Below, one piece after another: positions 1 through 10,519 of a stretch of 64,000 bases of DNA. Each line of letters opens with the position of its first letter. Positions within the stretch are counted from its first letter, which is position 1. A program made the translations under genes and the position numbers. The notes beneath the pieces were generated by a model. It was not told the origin of the DNA, searched no databases, and saw only the letters and a program-made list of their open reading frames with translations. The DNA lies in NCBI GenBank assembly GCA_009594865.1, contig VOPT01000051.1, forward strand, positions 1 to 64,000, read 5' to 3'. Origin of the DNA: Nitrospira sp. (lineage in GTDB: Bacteria; Nitrospirota; Nitrospiria; Nitrospirales; Nitrospiraceae).

Positions 1-1
1 G

Positions 2-580
2 GAGAGATTTGAGTGGGGAGATCTGAGCAAGCCCACCACGTTGCAGGGCCGTGTGATCATTTTGGACCCGTATGATGAGGCAGTGTGGCTCAACATCGCG
101 GTGTTCGGTGGCAACGCCGAAAGTGGATTGTGGTGGCAGCGAGTCCATCCCGGAAAGAACCTCAAGTTCTATCCGGCGGACAAAAACGTGTGGGAGCAGT
201 TGAAGTCCATGGCCCGTGCTCATTCCGGCCCGGCTGCGGCGAAGGAAGTTCCTCCTGGATCCCCGACCACCTTGGTGGAGTTTGTGGCCCAGGAGACCGA
301 GCAGAATCATCGCGTGATTACGTCGGTGAAGAAGCTCAATGACAATGCTGGCGAAATGGGTAAGCCAAAGAGCATCTCCGCACTGCGTTTGAAGGAGTGT
401 GAAGGGAAGACGGAAGTGGATGCTCCTTGCCACGCTGCGAAGACGTTGTTGAACACTTCGCCGAAGACTCCAGATGGAGCCATGTTGCCACTTCAATACG
501 ATGTGCTCTTACCGGATGGCAAGCCGCTGGCCAACCTGATTCCTTGGACTGCCAAGTACAATCAGGGTAGCAAACACTAA
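2..580 (+). CDS. Hypothetical protein, 3' part only
   Basis: The reading frame is open to the left edge, so the start lies outside the window; about 192 residues are visible. I do not recognise the family. The visible part has a mixed N-terminal region rich in Trp and aromatic residues (LDPYDEAVWLNIAVFGG, then WWQRVHPGKNLKFYP), a hydrophilic middle, and a C-terminal stretch with two cysteines (ECEGKTEVDAPCH). No membrane segment is visible in this part. It is followed within 30 bases by a strong hairpin terminator, so it is the last gene of its transcript. The TTG at 41 could serve as a start, but the open frame upstream makes a longer protein more likely. Confidence 0.6.
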   Translation, partial: ERFEWGDLSKPTTLQGRVIILDPYDEAVWLNIAVFGGNAESGLWWQRVHPGKNLKFYPADKNVWEQLKSMARAHSGPAAAKEVPPGSPTTLVEFVAQETEQNHRVITSVKKLNDNAGEMGKPKSISALRLKECEGKTEVDAPCHAAKTLLNTSPKTPDGAMLPLQYDVLLPDGKPLANLIPWTAKYNQGSKH

Positions 581-608
581 GTTCCAGCGCGTTATTGCGC
601 GTGAAAGA

Positions 609-641
609 AGGCGACACTCCGAAAGGGGTGTCGCCTTTTTC
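609..641 (+). terminator. Rho-independent terminator, GAAA tetraloop
   Basis: Arms at 609-620 and 625-636 form a stem of about 12 pairs, including one T-G pair, closed by a GAAA tetraloop. A T-rich tract follows (five T, then CTTT). It ends the rightward gene that stops at 580. The leftward mutS gene stops at 684 on the other side and its transcript also reads through this hairpin, so it probably works in both directions. Confidence 0.85.
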
Positions 642-683
642 TTTATCCGGGTTCGTGGGTCTTAAACAGTTTGACGGAGAACG

Positions 684-3332
684 CTATTCGCTCAGAAGCC
701 GTTGTTGCAATGCAGCGAGTCGGTTCAGGGCATCGAGGGGTGTCATAGAGAAAAGGTCCATCTGTCGGACTTCTTCCAGGATGGGATGAGGTGCCGGCAA
801 AGTGGAATCAAACTGAAGGGCCTGCTGAGTTTCAAGAATGGGACGCGGAGATGTCGTCGACTCCAGTTGGGCAAGGACCGCCTTGGCTCGCTGTATGACC
901 GTCTCCGGAAGACCCGCCAGTTGAGCGACATGGATGCCATAGCTACGATCAGCCCCTCCCTGGACGATCTTGCGAAGAAATAAGACTTTTCCCTCGCGTT
1001 CCTTCACCGCCACAGAATAATTCGTAATCCCTGTTCGCAGCCCTTCCAATTGGGTCATTTCATGATAGTGAGTGGCGAAGAGCGTGCGGGCTCCGAGACG
1101 CTGGGGGTCCTGGATGAACTCCGCAATGGCCCAGGCAATGCTCAGTCCGTCGTAGGTGCTGGTCCCGCGGCCGATTTCATCCAGCAGAATCAAGCTACGC
1201 GCTGTCGCACAGTTGAGGATATGAGCTGATTCGGTCATCTCCACCATAAAGGTGCTTTGGCCGCCGGCAAGATTGTCTGACGCACCCACCCGCGTAAAGA
1301 TACGATCAACCAATCCGATCCTGGCCTCGGCTGCGGGAACGAAGCTCCCGATCTGCGCCATCAAGGTGATGAGTGCCACCTGCCGAAGATAGGTGCTTTT
1401 TCCCGCCATATTGGGGCCTGTCAAAATATGAAGGTGGCTCGTGTGTAGATCCAGGTGTGTGTCGTTGGGAATAAATCCCCCGGAGAGATCGAGGCGCTCG
1501 ACGACAGGGTGGCGGCCTTGCTTGATGTGGAGTACGTCACCCGCATCGATGGTCGGCCGCGAATACCGGTTCAATCCGGCGATTTCTGCGAGCGCTGTAA
1601 GGACATCCAAAACAGCCAGCCTGCGACTGATGTCTTGCATGCGCGCAGTTTCAGCGGCGAGATCTGTTCGGAGCTGTTCGAACAGCGATTGCTCAAGTGC
1701 CATGAGTTTGGCATCGGCTCCAGTAACCCGTTCCTCCAGTTCCTTCAGCTCAGCGGTCATAAAGCGCTCGGCATTGACTAGCGTCTGCTTTCGAATATAG
1801 TCGGGTGGAACCTTTCCCAGATTGGCCTTCGTGAGCTCGATGTAATATCCGAAGACCTGGTTGTAGCGGATTTTCAGGGACTCGACCCCGGTCCGGTCGC
1901 GTTCCTTGGCCTCTAGTCCGGCAATCCACCCCTTCCCTTCGCGACTGGCTTTACGAAGTTCGTCCACGTCCGGATGATATCCGTCCTTCAAAATGCCCCC
2001 ATCGCGGAGTGAAATCGGAGCATCGGGAAGAATGGATTGCTCAATGCGCTCATACAGATCTTGTGCGTTATCCCAGGAAGCCGCGAGATCTGCGAGAAGC
2101 GCGGCCTGAAGCGGAGAGAGTTCAGCCTGAATGGCGGGCAGGGAGGATAACGAGAGTTTCAAGGCCAACAGGTCGCGTGGATTCGCCACTCCGAGAGAGA
2201 TTCGGCTGCACAGTCGAGAAATATCCTGGACGGTTCGTAGCGCGGTTCGCAATCGAACCCGTGGCTCGATGCTCTTTTTGAGCTCATCAACGGCGGTGAG
2301 GCGCGCTTCGATAGGAGCACAGCTGATCAATGGGCGCAGGAGCCACTCGCGAAGCAGCCGGCTACCCATAGCGGTGATTGTGCGATCGAGGACGCCTAAC
2401 AATGTGTACGGGGAGCGGCTAGTTGGCGCTTCGTCCCAGCGGCCTGCAGGTTTGACGAGTTCCAAATTTCGGATGGTGACGCTATCCAGATGCATGGCGT
2501 CGTGGGACTGTCTCACCCGCAGCTGTCGGATATGATCAAGCGAGGCCGAGGGCTGCGTCTCCCTGACATAGCGCAACACGGCCGCTCCGGCTTGAATGCC
2601 TACTGTGAGCTGATGGCACCCGAAGGCGTCCAGCGAATGCACATGAAAATGTTCCTGAAGCATGGAGCGGCCGGTGTCCAACTCAAACCAAAGCGCCGGT
2701 TGTGCGCAACAACGAGGTCCCGTCAATTCAGCCATCCAGGACTGTTCACCCGGTGTACTCCCTTCGGCATACAGCAACTCTTTCGGGTCAAGCCGAGCGA
2801 GTTCGTCCATGAGAGCGATCTTGGCTTGTGAGCCATGAAATTCACAGAGCCAGTATTCTCCCGTGGAGACCTCAAGCGTCGCGAGTCCGAACGAACAGGC
2901 TGCGGGTTCGTGGCCCGCAGGGCGCAGGCGCGTGGCCACAGCTGCCAGGACATTGGATTCCGAGGAGGGGAGGAATTCGCTATCAATCAGGGTGCCGGGA
3001 GTATAAAGACGGACGACCTCCCGTCGGACTAGTCCCTTGGCCAGTTTCGGGTCTTCGACTTGTTCGCAAAGGGCGACCGTTCGACCCGCGCGCAGGAGCT
3101 TGGCGATATAATTGGTTGCGGCATGATACGGGACGCCGCACAGTGGAATTGGAGTTTCGCTGGATTTATCCCGGGATGTCAGGGCAATCGAGAGAAGCTT
3201 GGAGGCTTCGATCGCGTCTTCCTGAAACATTTCATAGAAGTCGCCCACCCGGAAAAACAGAATCGCATCACGGTAGGCCTGTTTAATCTCGCGGTACTGC
3301 CGCATCAACGGCGTGCCGTCAGCCTCACCCAT
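684..3332 (-). CDS. mutS: DNA mismatch repair protein MutS
   Basis: MutS recognises mismatches and small loops and starts methyl- or nick-directed repair with MutL. The protein has 882 residues, a normal length. The mismatch-wedging F-x-E motif is visible as F32-Y33-E34. The Walker A motif GPNMAGKST lies near residue 640 and the Walker B region LILLDEIGRGTST near residue 715, followed by the ATPase signature and the C-terminal dimerisation region. The ATG at 3332 overlaps the end of the upstream LapA-like gene by 8 bases, so it is translationally coupled as the last gene of the leftward pdxJ-nnr-tsaE-lapA-mutS operon. mutL is not in the window. Confidence 0.97.
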   Translation of the reverse strand: MGEADGTPLMRQYREIKQAYRDAILFFRVGDFYEMFQEDAIEASKLLSIALTSRDKSSETPIPLCGVPYHAATNYIAKLLRAGRTVALCEQVEDPKLAKGLVRREVVRLYTPGTLIDSEFLPSSESNVLAAVATRLRPAGHEPAACSFGLATLEVSTGEYWLCEFHGSQAKIALMDELARLDPKELLYAEGSTPGEQSWMAELTGPRCCAQPALWFELDTGRSMLQEHFHVHSLDAFGCHQLTVGIQAGAAVLRYVRETQPSASLDHIRQLRVRQSHDAMHLDSVTIRNLELVKPAGRWDEAPTSRSPYTLLGVLDRTITAMGSRLLREWLLRPLISCAPIEARLTAVDELKKSIEPRVRLRTALRTVQDISRLCSRISLGVANPRDLLALKLSLSSLPAIQAELSPLQAALLADLAASWDNAQDLYERIEQSILPDAPISLRDGGILKDGYHPDVDELRKASREGKGWIAGLEAKERDRTGVESLKIRYNQVFGYYIELTKANLGKVPPDYIRKQTLVNAERFMTAELKELEERVTGADAKLMALEQSLFEQLRTDLAAETARMQDISRRLAVLDVLTALAEIAGLNRYSRPTIDAGDVLHIKQGRHPVVERLDLSGGFIPNDTHLDLHTSHLHILTGPNMAGKSTYLRQVALITLMAQIGSFVPAAEARIGLVDRIFTRVGASDNLAGGQSTFMVEMTESAHILNCATARSLILLDEIGRGTSTYDGLSIAWAIAEFIQDPQRLGARTLFATHYHEMTQLEGLRTGITNYSVAVKEREGKVLFLRKIVQGGADRSYGIHVAQLAGLPETVIQRAKAVLAQLESTTSPRPILETQQALQFDSTLPAPHPILEEVRQMDLFSMTPLDALNRLAALQQRLLSE

Positions 3333-3669
3333 CGACCGGTTCTCCCTCAGCAGGGATGTCTGAGGAGGTCCCGACGCGCCGGGCGGCTTTATCGAGCGCC
3401 TGGCGCAGCCGTTCCAGATCGACTTCGGCTTCCTGCAAGGCTTTGGTTTTTCGTCGGAGTTCGATGCGTCCGCGGACCCAGGCGGGGAAAAGCAGAATGC
3501 CGGACACCAGCAGGCCGACGCCGAAAGCAGCGAGGATCGGCTTATAGATCAGAATCGATGCCGATCGAAGGCCGAAGAAATACCGGAGGGTGACCTCCTG
3601 TTCTTGATTCTGAAGGAAGAACGACAGCGCAAGCAGCAGTACCGTCCCGACCAATATCAAGCGGATCAA
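3325..3669 (-). CDS. LapA-domain (DUF1049) inner membrane protein
   Basis: This 114-residue protein has an N-terminal membrane segment (about residues 3-20), a central NQEQEVTLRYFFG-type linker and a second membrane segment (about 42-63). A charged helical tail rich in E, R and K (about 70-102) is predicted to be coiled coil. Two membrane helices plus a cytoplasmic coiled coil, with the asparagine/valine-rich linker, is the layout of the LapA/YciS family, which helps assemble lipopolysaccharide in Escherichia coli. Whether that role applies here is inference. It lies between tsaE (24-base gap) and mutS (8-base overlap). Confidence 0.8.
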   Translation of the reverse strand: MIRLILVGTVLLLALSFFLQNQEQEVTLRYFFGLRSASILIYKPILAAFGVGLLVSGILLFPAWVRGRIELRRKTKALQEAEVDLERLRQALDKAARRVGTSSDIPAEGEPVDG

Positions 3670-3693
3670 TGCGAGGCCCTCCTTGGCCGAGGG

Positions 3694-4287
3694 TCATTGT
3701 ACACGGGTTTGTGAAACCACTCTAGTGGGACGACGCGCCGACCTGCGGGAGCGAAGGGCGAGAAGGAGGCGGGACGCAGACGGCCCTGTGGCTGTGAGCA
3801 CCGCCTGTCGCGCAGATGGGGGGCGATGTGTGAGGTGGATCTCGAGCCGGTCATTCGGGAGCCCTGCGCCCCAGCGTTCGGCCCATTCGATCGCAAGGAC
3901 GGCATATCCGTCTACGTAGTCACCCAGCCCCGTGTTGTCGAGTTGTGCGGCCGTGAGCCGATATAAATCCGTATGGATCAAGGGCAGGCGCCCCCGGTAT
4001 TCGTGGATCAAGGTAAAGGTCGGACTACTCACAGCCATTGGTTCCGCACCGAGTCCATCGGCGATCCCTCGAACCAGTGACGTTTTTCCGGTTCCCATCT
4101 CTCCGAATAGGGCCACGACTTCACCACCCTCAAAGAGAAGGCCCAGATATCGCCCCAGCCGATGAGTCTGTTGCCGGGAACGAAGTACCGTTTTCCAGGG
4201 TTTGGTGACAACGGGAGGCCCTGCCTTCTTCTGCCGGACAGATGAAGCGGTCGATCGTTTAGGGGCGCGTGGTTGGGGCGATGGCAT
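3694..4287 (-). CDS. tsaE: tRNA threonylcarbamoyladenosine biosynthesis ATPase TsaE
   Basis: TsaE is the small ATPase that supports TsaB-TsaD in making t6A at position 37 of ANN-decoding tRNAs. The Walker A motif GEMGTGKTS is at residues 62-70, followed by the family switch region SSPTFTLIHEY and the segments HTDLYRL and LAIEWAERW. At 197 residues it is longer than the usual 150. Both a basic N-terminal leader of about 30 residues and a basic C-terminal tail are extra. The ATG at 4287 overlaps the nnr stop by 29 bases, so translation might really begin a little further in. tsaB and tsaD are not in the window. Confidence 0.92.
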   Translation of the reverse strand: MPSPQPRAPKRSTASSVRQKKAGPPVVTKPWKTVLRSRQQTHRLGRYLGLLFEGGEVVALFGEMGTGKTSLVRGIADGLGAEPMAVSSPTFTLIHEYRGRLPLIHTDLYRLTAAQLDNTGLGDYVDGYAVLAIEWAERWGAGLPNDRLEIHLTHRPPSARQAVLTATGPSASRLLLALRSRRSARRPTRVVSQTRVQ

Positions 4288-5815
4288 GGGAAATATGGCG
4301 AATCAGATCGCGGGCAATCATGCCGGCCTGGCCGAGTTGCTGTGCGGCGAGATCTCCGGCAAGGCCATGAAAGTAGGTGGCGGCACAGGCGGCGTCCCAG
4401 GGAGCCACCCCTTGGGCGAGCAACCCGCCGACCATGCCGGTCAGCACATCTCCGGTTCCTGCGGTGGCCATTCCTGGATTACCCGTCGGACAGATCGCCG
4501 CCACTCCATCCGGTCTGGCAATGACGGTTCGGGCTCCTTTGAGGACGACGAACACGCCGCGTTCACGCGCGAAGCGCGTCGCCGTGCCGAGGCGATCTTC
4601 ATTCACGGACTGGGTGGTTGCCTCCGCTTCGAGTCTGGCCATTTCTCCGGGATGAGGCGTGATGATCGGGGGGCGAGGGCATTCCGTCAGCAAGGAGGCC
4701 TTTCCCGCCAGGGCGTTAAGCGCATCAGCATCGAGCACGCACGGCTTGTCGATGCGCTTCACGAATTCTTGGACCAAATCGACAGTCTCCGGATGCGTCG
4801 TCAGCCCAGGCCCGATCGCGACGGCATCGCGGGATCCCGCGAATGCGAGTAGGCGATCCAGGCCTGAACGGGCAAAGGTCCGTGCCTTTGTTTCCGGCAT
4901 CGGCAAGGTCATGGTTTCGAGTAATTTTGCCTCCAGGATGTCATTGACGCTCGAAGGAACGGCGGCCGTGACGAGACCGGTTCCGATTCGAAGGCCCGCC
5001 AGGGCTGCCATGGCCGCGGCGCCAGTCTTGCCGACCGATCCGGCGATGATGCCGAGATGTCCAAAGGTGCCTTTATGCGAGGATGGACGTCGCGGAGGCA
5101 GGGCCGCCTGCGCGGAGGCACTGGTCAGAAGCAGCAGCCGGCTCCCGATGGCATCGACAAACGAAGATGGAATTCCGATGTCGGCCAGTCGCACCAACCC
5201 GGCGCAATCGATGCCGGCTCCGCAATACAGCCCTGCTTTTGGCAGTCCAAAGGTCACGGTGAGGTCCGCTTTCACCGCAGCGCCCAGGATAGCCCCGGTA
5301 TCGGCATGGAGGCCTGACGGAAGATCTACGGCGACGGTGGGACGGCCGGCGGCATTGATCGTGTCGATCGCATCCCGGTACAAGCCGCTCACAGGCGTGG
5401 AGAGTCCGGTGCCTAAGATGGCATCGATAATGATGTCGCTTGGAGCCAGCCGTTGCTGAAGGGCGGTCGTATCAGGGGGACGTGTAATGGCCGAGGGGCC
5501 TGCCGTTCGGTGAAAGCGTTGATACATCGCCTTTGCATCGCGACTCAGTTCGGCGACTGGCGCTAATAACAGCACGTGGATCCGAGATTTTTTTCGCCGC
5601 AGCAGTCGTGCGATGACGAAGCCGTCTCCGCCGTTGTTCCCCTTGCCACAGACGATGACGACTGTTTTTCCTCCAACCGGCCCGTACCGCGCCTCCAGGT
5701 GCGTGACTACCTCTGTTCCCGCTCGTTCCATCAGCACAAGGGACGGTACCTGCGCCTCGGTTATCGTCTGATGGTCAAGCGCACGCATTTGCTCGGCGGT
5801 CACGATCGGTATCAT
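4259..5815 (-). CDS. nnr: Bifunctional NAD(P)H-hydrate epimerase / ADP-dependent dehydratase
   Basis: This enzyme repairs hydrated NADH and NADPH: the N-terminal half epimerises the R and S hydrates and the C-terminal half dehydrates the S form with ADP. The 518 residues contain both parts. The YjeF-N epimerase domain (about 1-220) has the motif GKGNNGGDGFVIARLL near 57-72. The ribokinase-fold dehydratase (about 230-515) has GPGLTTHPE and the hallmark AGTGDVLTGM near residue 450. Its length is typical of fused Nnr. It begins 60 bases after pdxJ in the same direction and overlaps tsaE. Confidence 0.95.
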   Translation of the reverse strand: MIPIVTAEQMRALDHQTITEAQVPSLVLMERAGTEVVTHLEARYGPVGGKTVVIVCGKGNNGGDGFVIARLLRRKKSRIHVLLLAPVAELSRDAKAMYQRFHRTAGPSAITRPPDTTALQQRLAPSDIIIDAILGTGLSTPVSGLYRDAIDTINAAGRPTVAVDLPSGLHADTGAILGAAVKADLTVTFGLPKAGLYCGAGIDCAGLVRLADIGIPSSFVDAIGSRLLLLTSASAQAALPPRRPSSHKGTFGHLGIIAGSVGKTGAAAMAALAGLRIGTGLVTAAVPSSVNDILEAKLLETMTLPMPETKARTFARSGLDRLLAFAGSRDAVAIGPGLTTHPETVDLVQEFVKRIDKPCVLDADALNALAGKASLLTECPRPPIITPHPGEMARLEAEATTQSVNEDRLGTATRFARERGVFVVLKGARTVIARPDGVAAICPTGNPGMATAGTGDVLTGMVGGLLAQGVAPWDAACAATYFHGLAGDLAAQQLGQAGMIARDLIRHISHAIAPTTRP

Positions 5816-5875
5816 GACGTCAATCGGGCCTCAGACCAGGGCCTGAAGTGGGGGCGTGGCGCGGGCAGAGCCACG

Positions 5876-6589
5876 CTAGGCCACCAATTCTTTCATTTCA
5901 CGAACAGCTTGAACGAGCCCCACCATGACGGAGCGGGCAATAATACTGTGGCCGATATTGAATTCGACGATCTCAGGAAGTTTGGCCAGTCGTTTGACAT
6001 TTTTATAAGTCAGGCCATGGCCGGCGTTCACTCCGAGGCCAAGTTTGTAAGCCAGTTTTGCCGCCTGAGTGATGGCTTCAAATTCTTCGTCTTCTTCCTT
6101 GGAGCGTTTGGCGTTGGCGTACCGGCCTGTGTGCAACTCGACATAGGCCGCGCCGATTTTATGAGCGGCCTTGATTTGATCTAAACTGGGTTCAATGAAC
6201 AGACTGGTCGGGATCCCGCCATCTCTCAGCAAATCGACGATCTTTTGGATACGCTCGCGGTGGTTGGCGACATCCAAGCCACCTTCCGTGGTCAACTCTT
6301 GGCGCCGTTCGGGAACCAAGGTGACGAGGTCGGGCTTCACGCTGAGGGCAATTTTGGCCATGGCGTCATCGGCGGCCATTTCCAAATCTAATTTGGTGCG
6401 AACGATTTCCCGCAGCATGGTGAGGTCGCGGTCTTGAATATGCCGGCGATCCTCCCGGAGATGCACGACCAGGCCGTCTGCGCCGGCCAGTTCAACGAGG
6501 ATGGCGGCCGTCAGAGGATCGGGGTCGGTCCCGCCACGCGCCTGCCTGAGTGTTGCTACATGATCGATGTTGACGCCCAGTCGAGCCAT
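5876..6589 (-). CDS. pdxJ: Pyridoxine 5'-phosphate synthase
   Basis: PdxJ condenses 1-deoxyxylulose 5-phosphate with 3-amino-2-oxopropyl phosphate to give pyridoxine 5'-phosphate in the DXP-dependent vitamin B6 route. The 237-residue TIM-barrel protein shows the family's fixed N-terminus ([16 protein letters not shown]), [17 protein letters not shown] and the phosphate-binding [11 protein letters not shown] segment. It is the first gene of the leftward operon. The carrier-protein synthase gene acpS, often found between pdxJ and nnr in other bacteria, is absent here. Confidence 0.97.
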   Translation of the reverse strand: MARLGVNIDHVATLRQARGGTDPDPLTAAILVELAGADGLVVHLREDRRHIQDRDLTMLREIVRTKLDLEMAADDAMAKIALSVKPDLVTLVPERRQELTTEGGLDVANHRERIQKIVDLLRDGGIPTSLFIEPSLDQIKAAHKIGAAYVELHTGRYANAKRSKEEDEEFEAITQAAKLAYKLGLGVNAGHGLTYKNVKRLAKLPEIVEFNIGHSIIARSVMVGLVQAVREMKELVA

Positions 6590-6889
6590 TACGCCTCCGC
6601 AACTACCATGATGACGCTGGAGAAAGATTTCGGAACTGGTCGAAATTCATAGACAATTCTGTTGTTCCTGAGGCATTATTAACAGAAGACGGTGGGGCGG
6701 AGCAAGAAGACTCCGATCGATGTGCCGTCATGTTTTTCTCACATTCATGGCAGAGCGGGAAGCCGCAACTCCATAGAAATATAGTGAAATTGACTCGTTT
6801 TGAGGGCTCTATTAGAATACGCCCCTTTCAGAGGCGTGACGACGCAACCGGTTCAGCCGAGGACCCGCCAGTAGGAGTCTGACACATCC
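6590..6889. other. 300-base divergent intergenic region between pdxJ and alaC
   Basis: No coding frame of interest is seen. The right half carries the strong sigma70-type promoter at 6790-6818 for the rightward amino acid operon. The left part must hold the promoter for the leftward pdxJ operon, but I could not find a convincing pair of hexamers there. No riboswitch or attenuator structure was recognised. Confidence 0.6.
6790..6818 (+). promoter_or_regulatory. Sigma70-type promoter for the alaC-hom-thrC-apgM-lysC operon
   Basis: TTGACT at 6790-6795 is separated by exactly 17 bases from TAGAAT at 6813-6818. Each hexamer matches the consensus at five of six positions. Transcription would start near 6825, leaving a leader of about 65 bases before the alaC ATG. 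Confidence 0.7.
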
Positions 6890-8086
6890 ATGTCGATCAG
6901 CGACGGTTTTTACCGCATCAAACGACTTCCTCCCTACGTATTTGCCCAGGTACAATCCCTGAAGCTCGAAGCCCGTCAACGGGGGGAGGATATCATCGAT
7001 TTCGGGATGGGCAATCCGGATCAGCCCACGCCGCCCCACATCGTCGACAAACTGATCGAGGCCTCCAAGAAAGCCAAAAATCATCGCTATTCAGCCTCGC
7101 GGGGCATCACGAAACTGCGTCATGCAATTACCGGGTGGTATAAGCGCAACTATGATGTGGACTTGGATCCCGAGACCGAGGCGATCGTCACAATCGGCTC
7201 GAAGGAAGGTCTTGCCCATTTGGCCTTGGCCACGATCGGGCCGGGCGATGTGGTGCTGACGCCGACGCCGACCTATCCCATCCACATGTACAGTTTCATT
7301 ATTGCGGGTGGCGAGGTACGTGGCATTGAACTGCGTCAGGACAGCGATTTCTTCGACGATCTGCTGCGGGTCTATCGCCAGACGTTGCCGCGTCCGCGAA
7401 TTCTGGTGATCAATTTTCCGCACAACCCCACGACCGCCGTGGTCGATCTTGAGTTCTTTAAAAAAATCGTCGCGTTTGCCAAAGAGCACGATGTCATTGT
7501 GATTCATGACTTGGCCTACGCAGACATCGCATTCGATGGCTATAAGGCGCCGAGTTTTCTGCAGGTGCCAGAGGCAAAGGACGTGGGCGTCGAGTTTTAC
7601 ACGTTGTCCAAGGCCTATAACATGCCGGGATGGCGCGTCGGGTTTTGTGTCGGCAACCGTGAAGTGGTGGGAGCCCTGGCGAAGCTGAAGAGTTATCTCG
7701 ACTACGGCATTTTTCAGCCGATCCAAATCGCCAGTACGGTGGCATTGAATGGACCGCAGGACTGCGTGAAAGAGGTCGTGCAACGGTATCAAAACCGCCG
7801 GAATGTGCTGGTGAACGGGCTGAATCGTATTGGTTGGCCCGTGGCCTTGCCGCGGGCAACGATGTTCGTCTGGGCTCGTATTCCGGATCCGTTCCGACAT
7901 ATGGGGTCATTGGAATTTTCAAAGTTGCTGCTGCGGGAAGCCAAAGTGGCGGTATCGCCAGGCATCGGATTCGGAGAAGGCGGGGATGAATTCGTGCGGT
8001 TTGCGCTGGTGGAAAATGAGCACCGTACGCGGCAGGCGCTACGCGGAATCCGGAAGGTGTTGAATCTGGATGATCAGGAACCATGA
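6890..8086 (+). CDS. alaC: PLP-dependent aminotransferase, AlaC type
   Basis: This class I/II aminotransferase of 398 residues most resembles the glutamate-pyruvate (alanine) aminotransferase AlaC group. The pyridoxal phosphate lysine is K241 in the segment [27 protein letters not shown] carries the cofactor-contacting Asn. The N-terminus ([15 protein letters not shown]) and [13 protein letters not shown] are typical of AlaC. Related proteins are sometimes annotated as LL-diaminopimelate aminotransferase. The location in front of hom and lysC makes a role in the aspartate family conceivable, so exact substrate use is uncertain. Its stop overlaps the hom start (ATGA). Confidence 0.88.
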   Translation: MSISDGFYRIKRLPPYVFAQVQSLKLEARQRGEDIIDFGMGNPDQPTPPHIVDKLIEASKKAKNHRYSASRGITKLRHAITGWYKRNYDVDLDPETEAIVTIGSKEGLAHLALATIGPGDVVLTPTPTYPIHMYSFIIAGGEVRGIELRQDSDFFDDLLRVYRQTLPRPRILVINFPHNPTTAVVDLEFFKKIVAFAKEHDVIVIHDLAYADIAFDGYKAPSFLQVPEAKDVGVEFYTLSKAYNMPGWRVGFCVGNREVVGALAKLKSYLDYGIFQPIQIASTVALNGPQDCVKEVVQRYQNRRNVLVNGLNRIGWPVALPRATMFVWARIPDPFRHMGSLEFSKLLLREAKVAVSPGIGFGEGGDEFVRFALVENEHRTRQALRGIRKVLNLDDQEP

Positions 8087-9396
8087 AGACTGAGATCGGA
8101 GTAGGATTAATCGGCTTCGGCACCGTCGGGACAGGCGTGGCGCGAGTGCTGATCGACAATGCGGAATTGATCCGCCGGCGGGTAGGTGTGCCCATTAAGC
8201 TGGTGCGCATTGCGGATTTGGACATTACCCGTGACCGGGGCGTGGCGATTCCGTCGGGTGTGTTAACCACGGATATCCAGCAAGTACTGGAAGACCCGCG
8301 TGTGGATATTGTCATCGAGTTGATAGGCGGGTATGACCTTGCGAAACGCGTGATTCTCGATGCGGTGCAACGAGGCAAGCACGTCGTGACGGCGAACAAG
8401 GCGCTCTTAGCCGTGCATGGAGAAGAGATTTTCGCTGCCGCTTCTCGTCGCGGGATCGACCTCGGGTTCGAGGCGAGCGTGGGGGGCGGCATCCCAGTCA
8501 TCCGCGCCTTAATGGAAGGGTTGGCTGCGAACAATATTCAATCCATCTACGGCATCATCAACGGCACGTCGAATTATATTCTGAGCCGGATGACCAGCGA
8601 AGGACAGCGGTTCGAGGTTGTGTTGGAGGAAGCCAAACGCGCCGGCTATGCCGAGGCCGACCCTACATTCGATGTCGCAGGTACCGATTCGGCCCATAAG
8701 CTCACGATCATGGTGGGCCTGGCCTATGGCACGCCGGTGAACTTCAAGGAAATTTATACCGAAGGCATCACCGGCCTTACCCCGCTGGATATCGCCTACG
8801 CCAAGGAGTTTGGCTTTACCATCAAGCTGCTGGCGATTGCGAAGTTTTCCGATGGAGAAATTGAAGCACGCGTCCATCCCACCATGGTGCCGTCGGCCTC
8901 GCAAATTGCAAAAGTGGATGGCGTGTACAATGCCATTCAGTTGGTGGGTGATGCTGTCGAAGATGTCGTCTTGTATGGGCGTGGCGCCGGATCGATGCCG
9001 ACGGGAAGCGCTGTCGTGAGCGATGTGATGTCCATCGCGCGCGATCTGCTCAAGAACGCGACGGGTCGCGTTCCACCTGCGTCCTACCAGCCGGACTACC
9101 GGCGGCCGCTGCGCATCCGGCCGATGGAAGAAATCACCTCGTTATATTACATTCGCTTCATGGTTCTGGATCGGCCCGGCGTTTTGTCTCAGATCGCGGG
9201 GGTGCTGGGTCGCTACAGCATCAGCATTTCCTCGGTGCTGCAGCAGGGACGTAAAGAAGGGCAGACCGTGCCGGTTGTTATCATGACGCATATGGCGAAA
9301 GAGCGTGATATCCAAAACGCGCTTCGCGAAATCAATCCGATGCCCTACATCTCCGAACCGACAACGTTGATCAGAGTTGAAGGGCGGGATGAATGA
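8083..9396 (+). CDS. hom: Homoserine dehydrogenase
   Basis: Hom reduces aspartate 4-semialdehyde to homoserine, the branch point to threonine and methionine. The 437 residues show an N-terminal NAD(P)-binding segment [13 protein letters not shown] (from about residue 10). The catalytic domain includes [11 protein letters not shown] and [20 protein letters not shown]-terminal ACT domain (about 350-430, [21 protein letters not shown]) is the usual site of threonine feedback. The start overlaps the alaC stop by four bases, indicating translational coupling. Confidence 0.97.
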   Translation: MKTEIGVGLIGFGTVGTGVARVLIDNAELIRRRVGVPIKLVRIADLDITRDRGVAIPSGVLTTDIQQVLEDPRVDIVIELIGGYDLAKRVILDAVQRGKHVVTANKALLAVHGEEIFAAASRRGIDLGFEASVGGGIPVIRALMEGLAANNIQSIYGIINGTSNYILSRMTSEGQRFEVVLEEAKRAGYAEADPTFDVAGTDSAHKLTIMVGLAYGTPVNFKEIYTEGITGLTPLDIAYAKEFGFTIKLLAIAKFSDGEIEARVHPTMVPSASQIAKVDGVYNAIQLVGDAVEDVVLYGRGAGSMPTGSAVVSDVMSIARDLLKNATGRVPPASYQPDYRRPLRIRPMEEITSLYYIRFMVLDRPGVLSQIAGVLGRYSISISSVLQQGRKEGQTVPVVIMTHMAKERDIQNALREINPMPYISEPTTLIRVEGRDE

Positions 9397-9442
9397 GTGG
9401 TGCTTTTCCCGTCTTGATGAGAAGGTGGTTGAGTAGATCGTT

Positions 9443-10501
9443 ATGACACGTTGGCGCGGCATTATCGAAGAATACCGGAAGTTTCTCCCGGTGACGGCTC
9501 AGACGCCGGTTATCACGCTGGGGGAGGGGAATACCCCGCTCATCCGCGCGGCACGGCTGGCCAAGAAGATCGCCCCTGGTGTGGATCTCTACCTCAAGTA
9601 TGAAGGGATGAACCCGACCGGGTCGTTTAAGGATCGCGGCATGACCATGGCCATTTCCAAGGCTGTGGAAGGAGGGGCGAAAGCGGTCATTTGCGCCTCC
9701 ACCGGCAATACCTCCGCATCGGCAGCGGCCTATGGCGCCCGGGCTGGCATTGCGGTGTATGTGCTGATCCCGGCTGGGAAAATTGCGCTCGGCAAGTTGT
9801 CGCAAGCCATGATGCATCAAGCCACCGTGATTCAGGTTGAAGGAAATTTTGACCAGGCGTTGACCATCGTGAAGGAGCTGTCGGCTACCTATCCTGTGGA
9901 GTTGGTGAATTCGCTCAACCCCTTCCGGATCGAAGGACAGAAAACAGCCGCGATGGAGATTTGCGACGATCTGGGTGATGCGCCGACCGTCCATGTACTT
10001 CCTGTAGGGAATGCGGGTAATATCACCGCCTATTGGAATGGGTATCGGGAGTATCGTGCCGCCAATCAAACGACGCGGTTGCCTCGCATGATGGGGTTTC
10101 AAGCCGCAGGAGCTGCGCCGATTGTCTTGGGGCATGTCGTCGCAGAGCCGCAGACCGTGGCGACGGCGATACGGATCGGCAACCCGGCCAGCTGGCAGTC
10201 GGCCCTTATTGCGGTGAAAGAATCGTCCGGCGCCATCGATATGGTCACGGATGAAGAAATTCTTCATGCGTACGCCTTGGTCGCGAGGGAAGAAGGGGTC
10301 TTTTGTGAGCCAGCATCGGCCACCTCTGTGGCCGGTGTGATTAAGTTGAGCCAAGCCGGACACTTAAAGGAAGGTGCCACGGTCGTCTGTACATTGACCG
10401 GGCATGGTTTGAAGGATGCCGATACGGCGATCGGCATTTCACGTCAGCCTCAAACGGTGAAAGCCACCCGCGATGATGTGGCCCGCCTCCTTCATGTCTG
10501 A
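9443..10501 (+). CDS. thrC: Threonine synthase
   Basis: ThrC converts O-phosphohomoserine and water to threonine and phosphate. This is a 352-residue fold-type II PLP enzyme with the cofactor lysine K63 in [11 protein letters not shown], and [17 protein letters not shown] as the next substrate/cofactor loop. [14 protein letters not shown] binds the PLP phosphate. The length matches the short bacterial class. It follows hom by 46 bases and precedes the ApgM-like gene by 18. Its substrate needs a homoserine phosphorylating enzyme, yet no GHMP-type thrB is present in this operon. Confidence 0.96.
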   Translation: MTRWRGIIEEYRKFLPVTAQTPVITLGEGNTPLIRAARLAKKIAPGVDLYLKYEGMNPTGSFKDRGMTMAISKAVEGGAKAVICASTGNTSASAAAYGARAGIAVYVLIPAGKIALGKLSQAMMHQATVIQVEGNFDQALTIVKELSATYPVELVNSLNPFRIEGQKTAAMEICDDLGDAPTVHVLPVGNAGNITAYWNGYREYRAANQTTRLPRMMGFQAAGAAPIVLGHVVAEPQTVATAIRIGNPASWQSALIAVKESSGAIDMVTDEEILHAYALVAREEGVFCEPASATSVAGVIKLSQAGHLKEGATVVCTLTGHGLKDADTAIGISRQPQTVKATRDDVARLLHV

Positions 10502-10519
10502 TTACTTCAGGAACATTGC

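Noticed and set aside
7494-8534. Leftward open frame opposite alaC and hom
   Set aside because: It spans two real, overlapping genes on the other strand and its product is low-complexity Pro/Arg/Ser.
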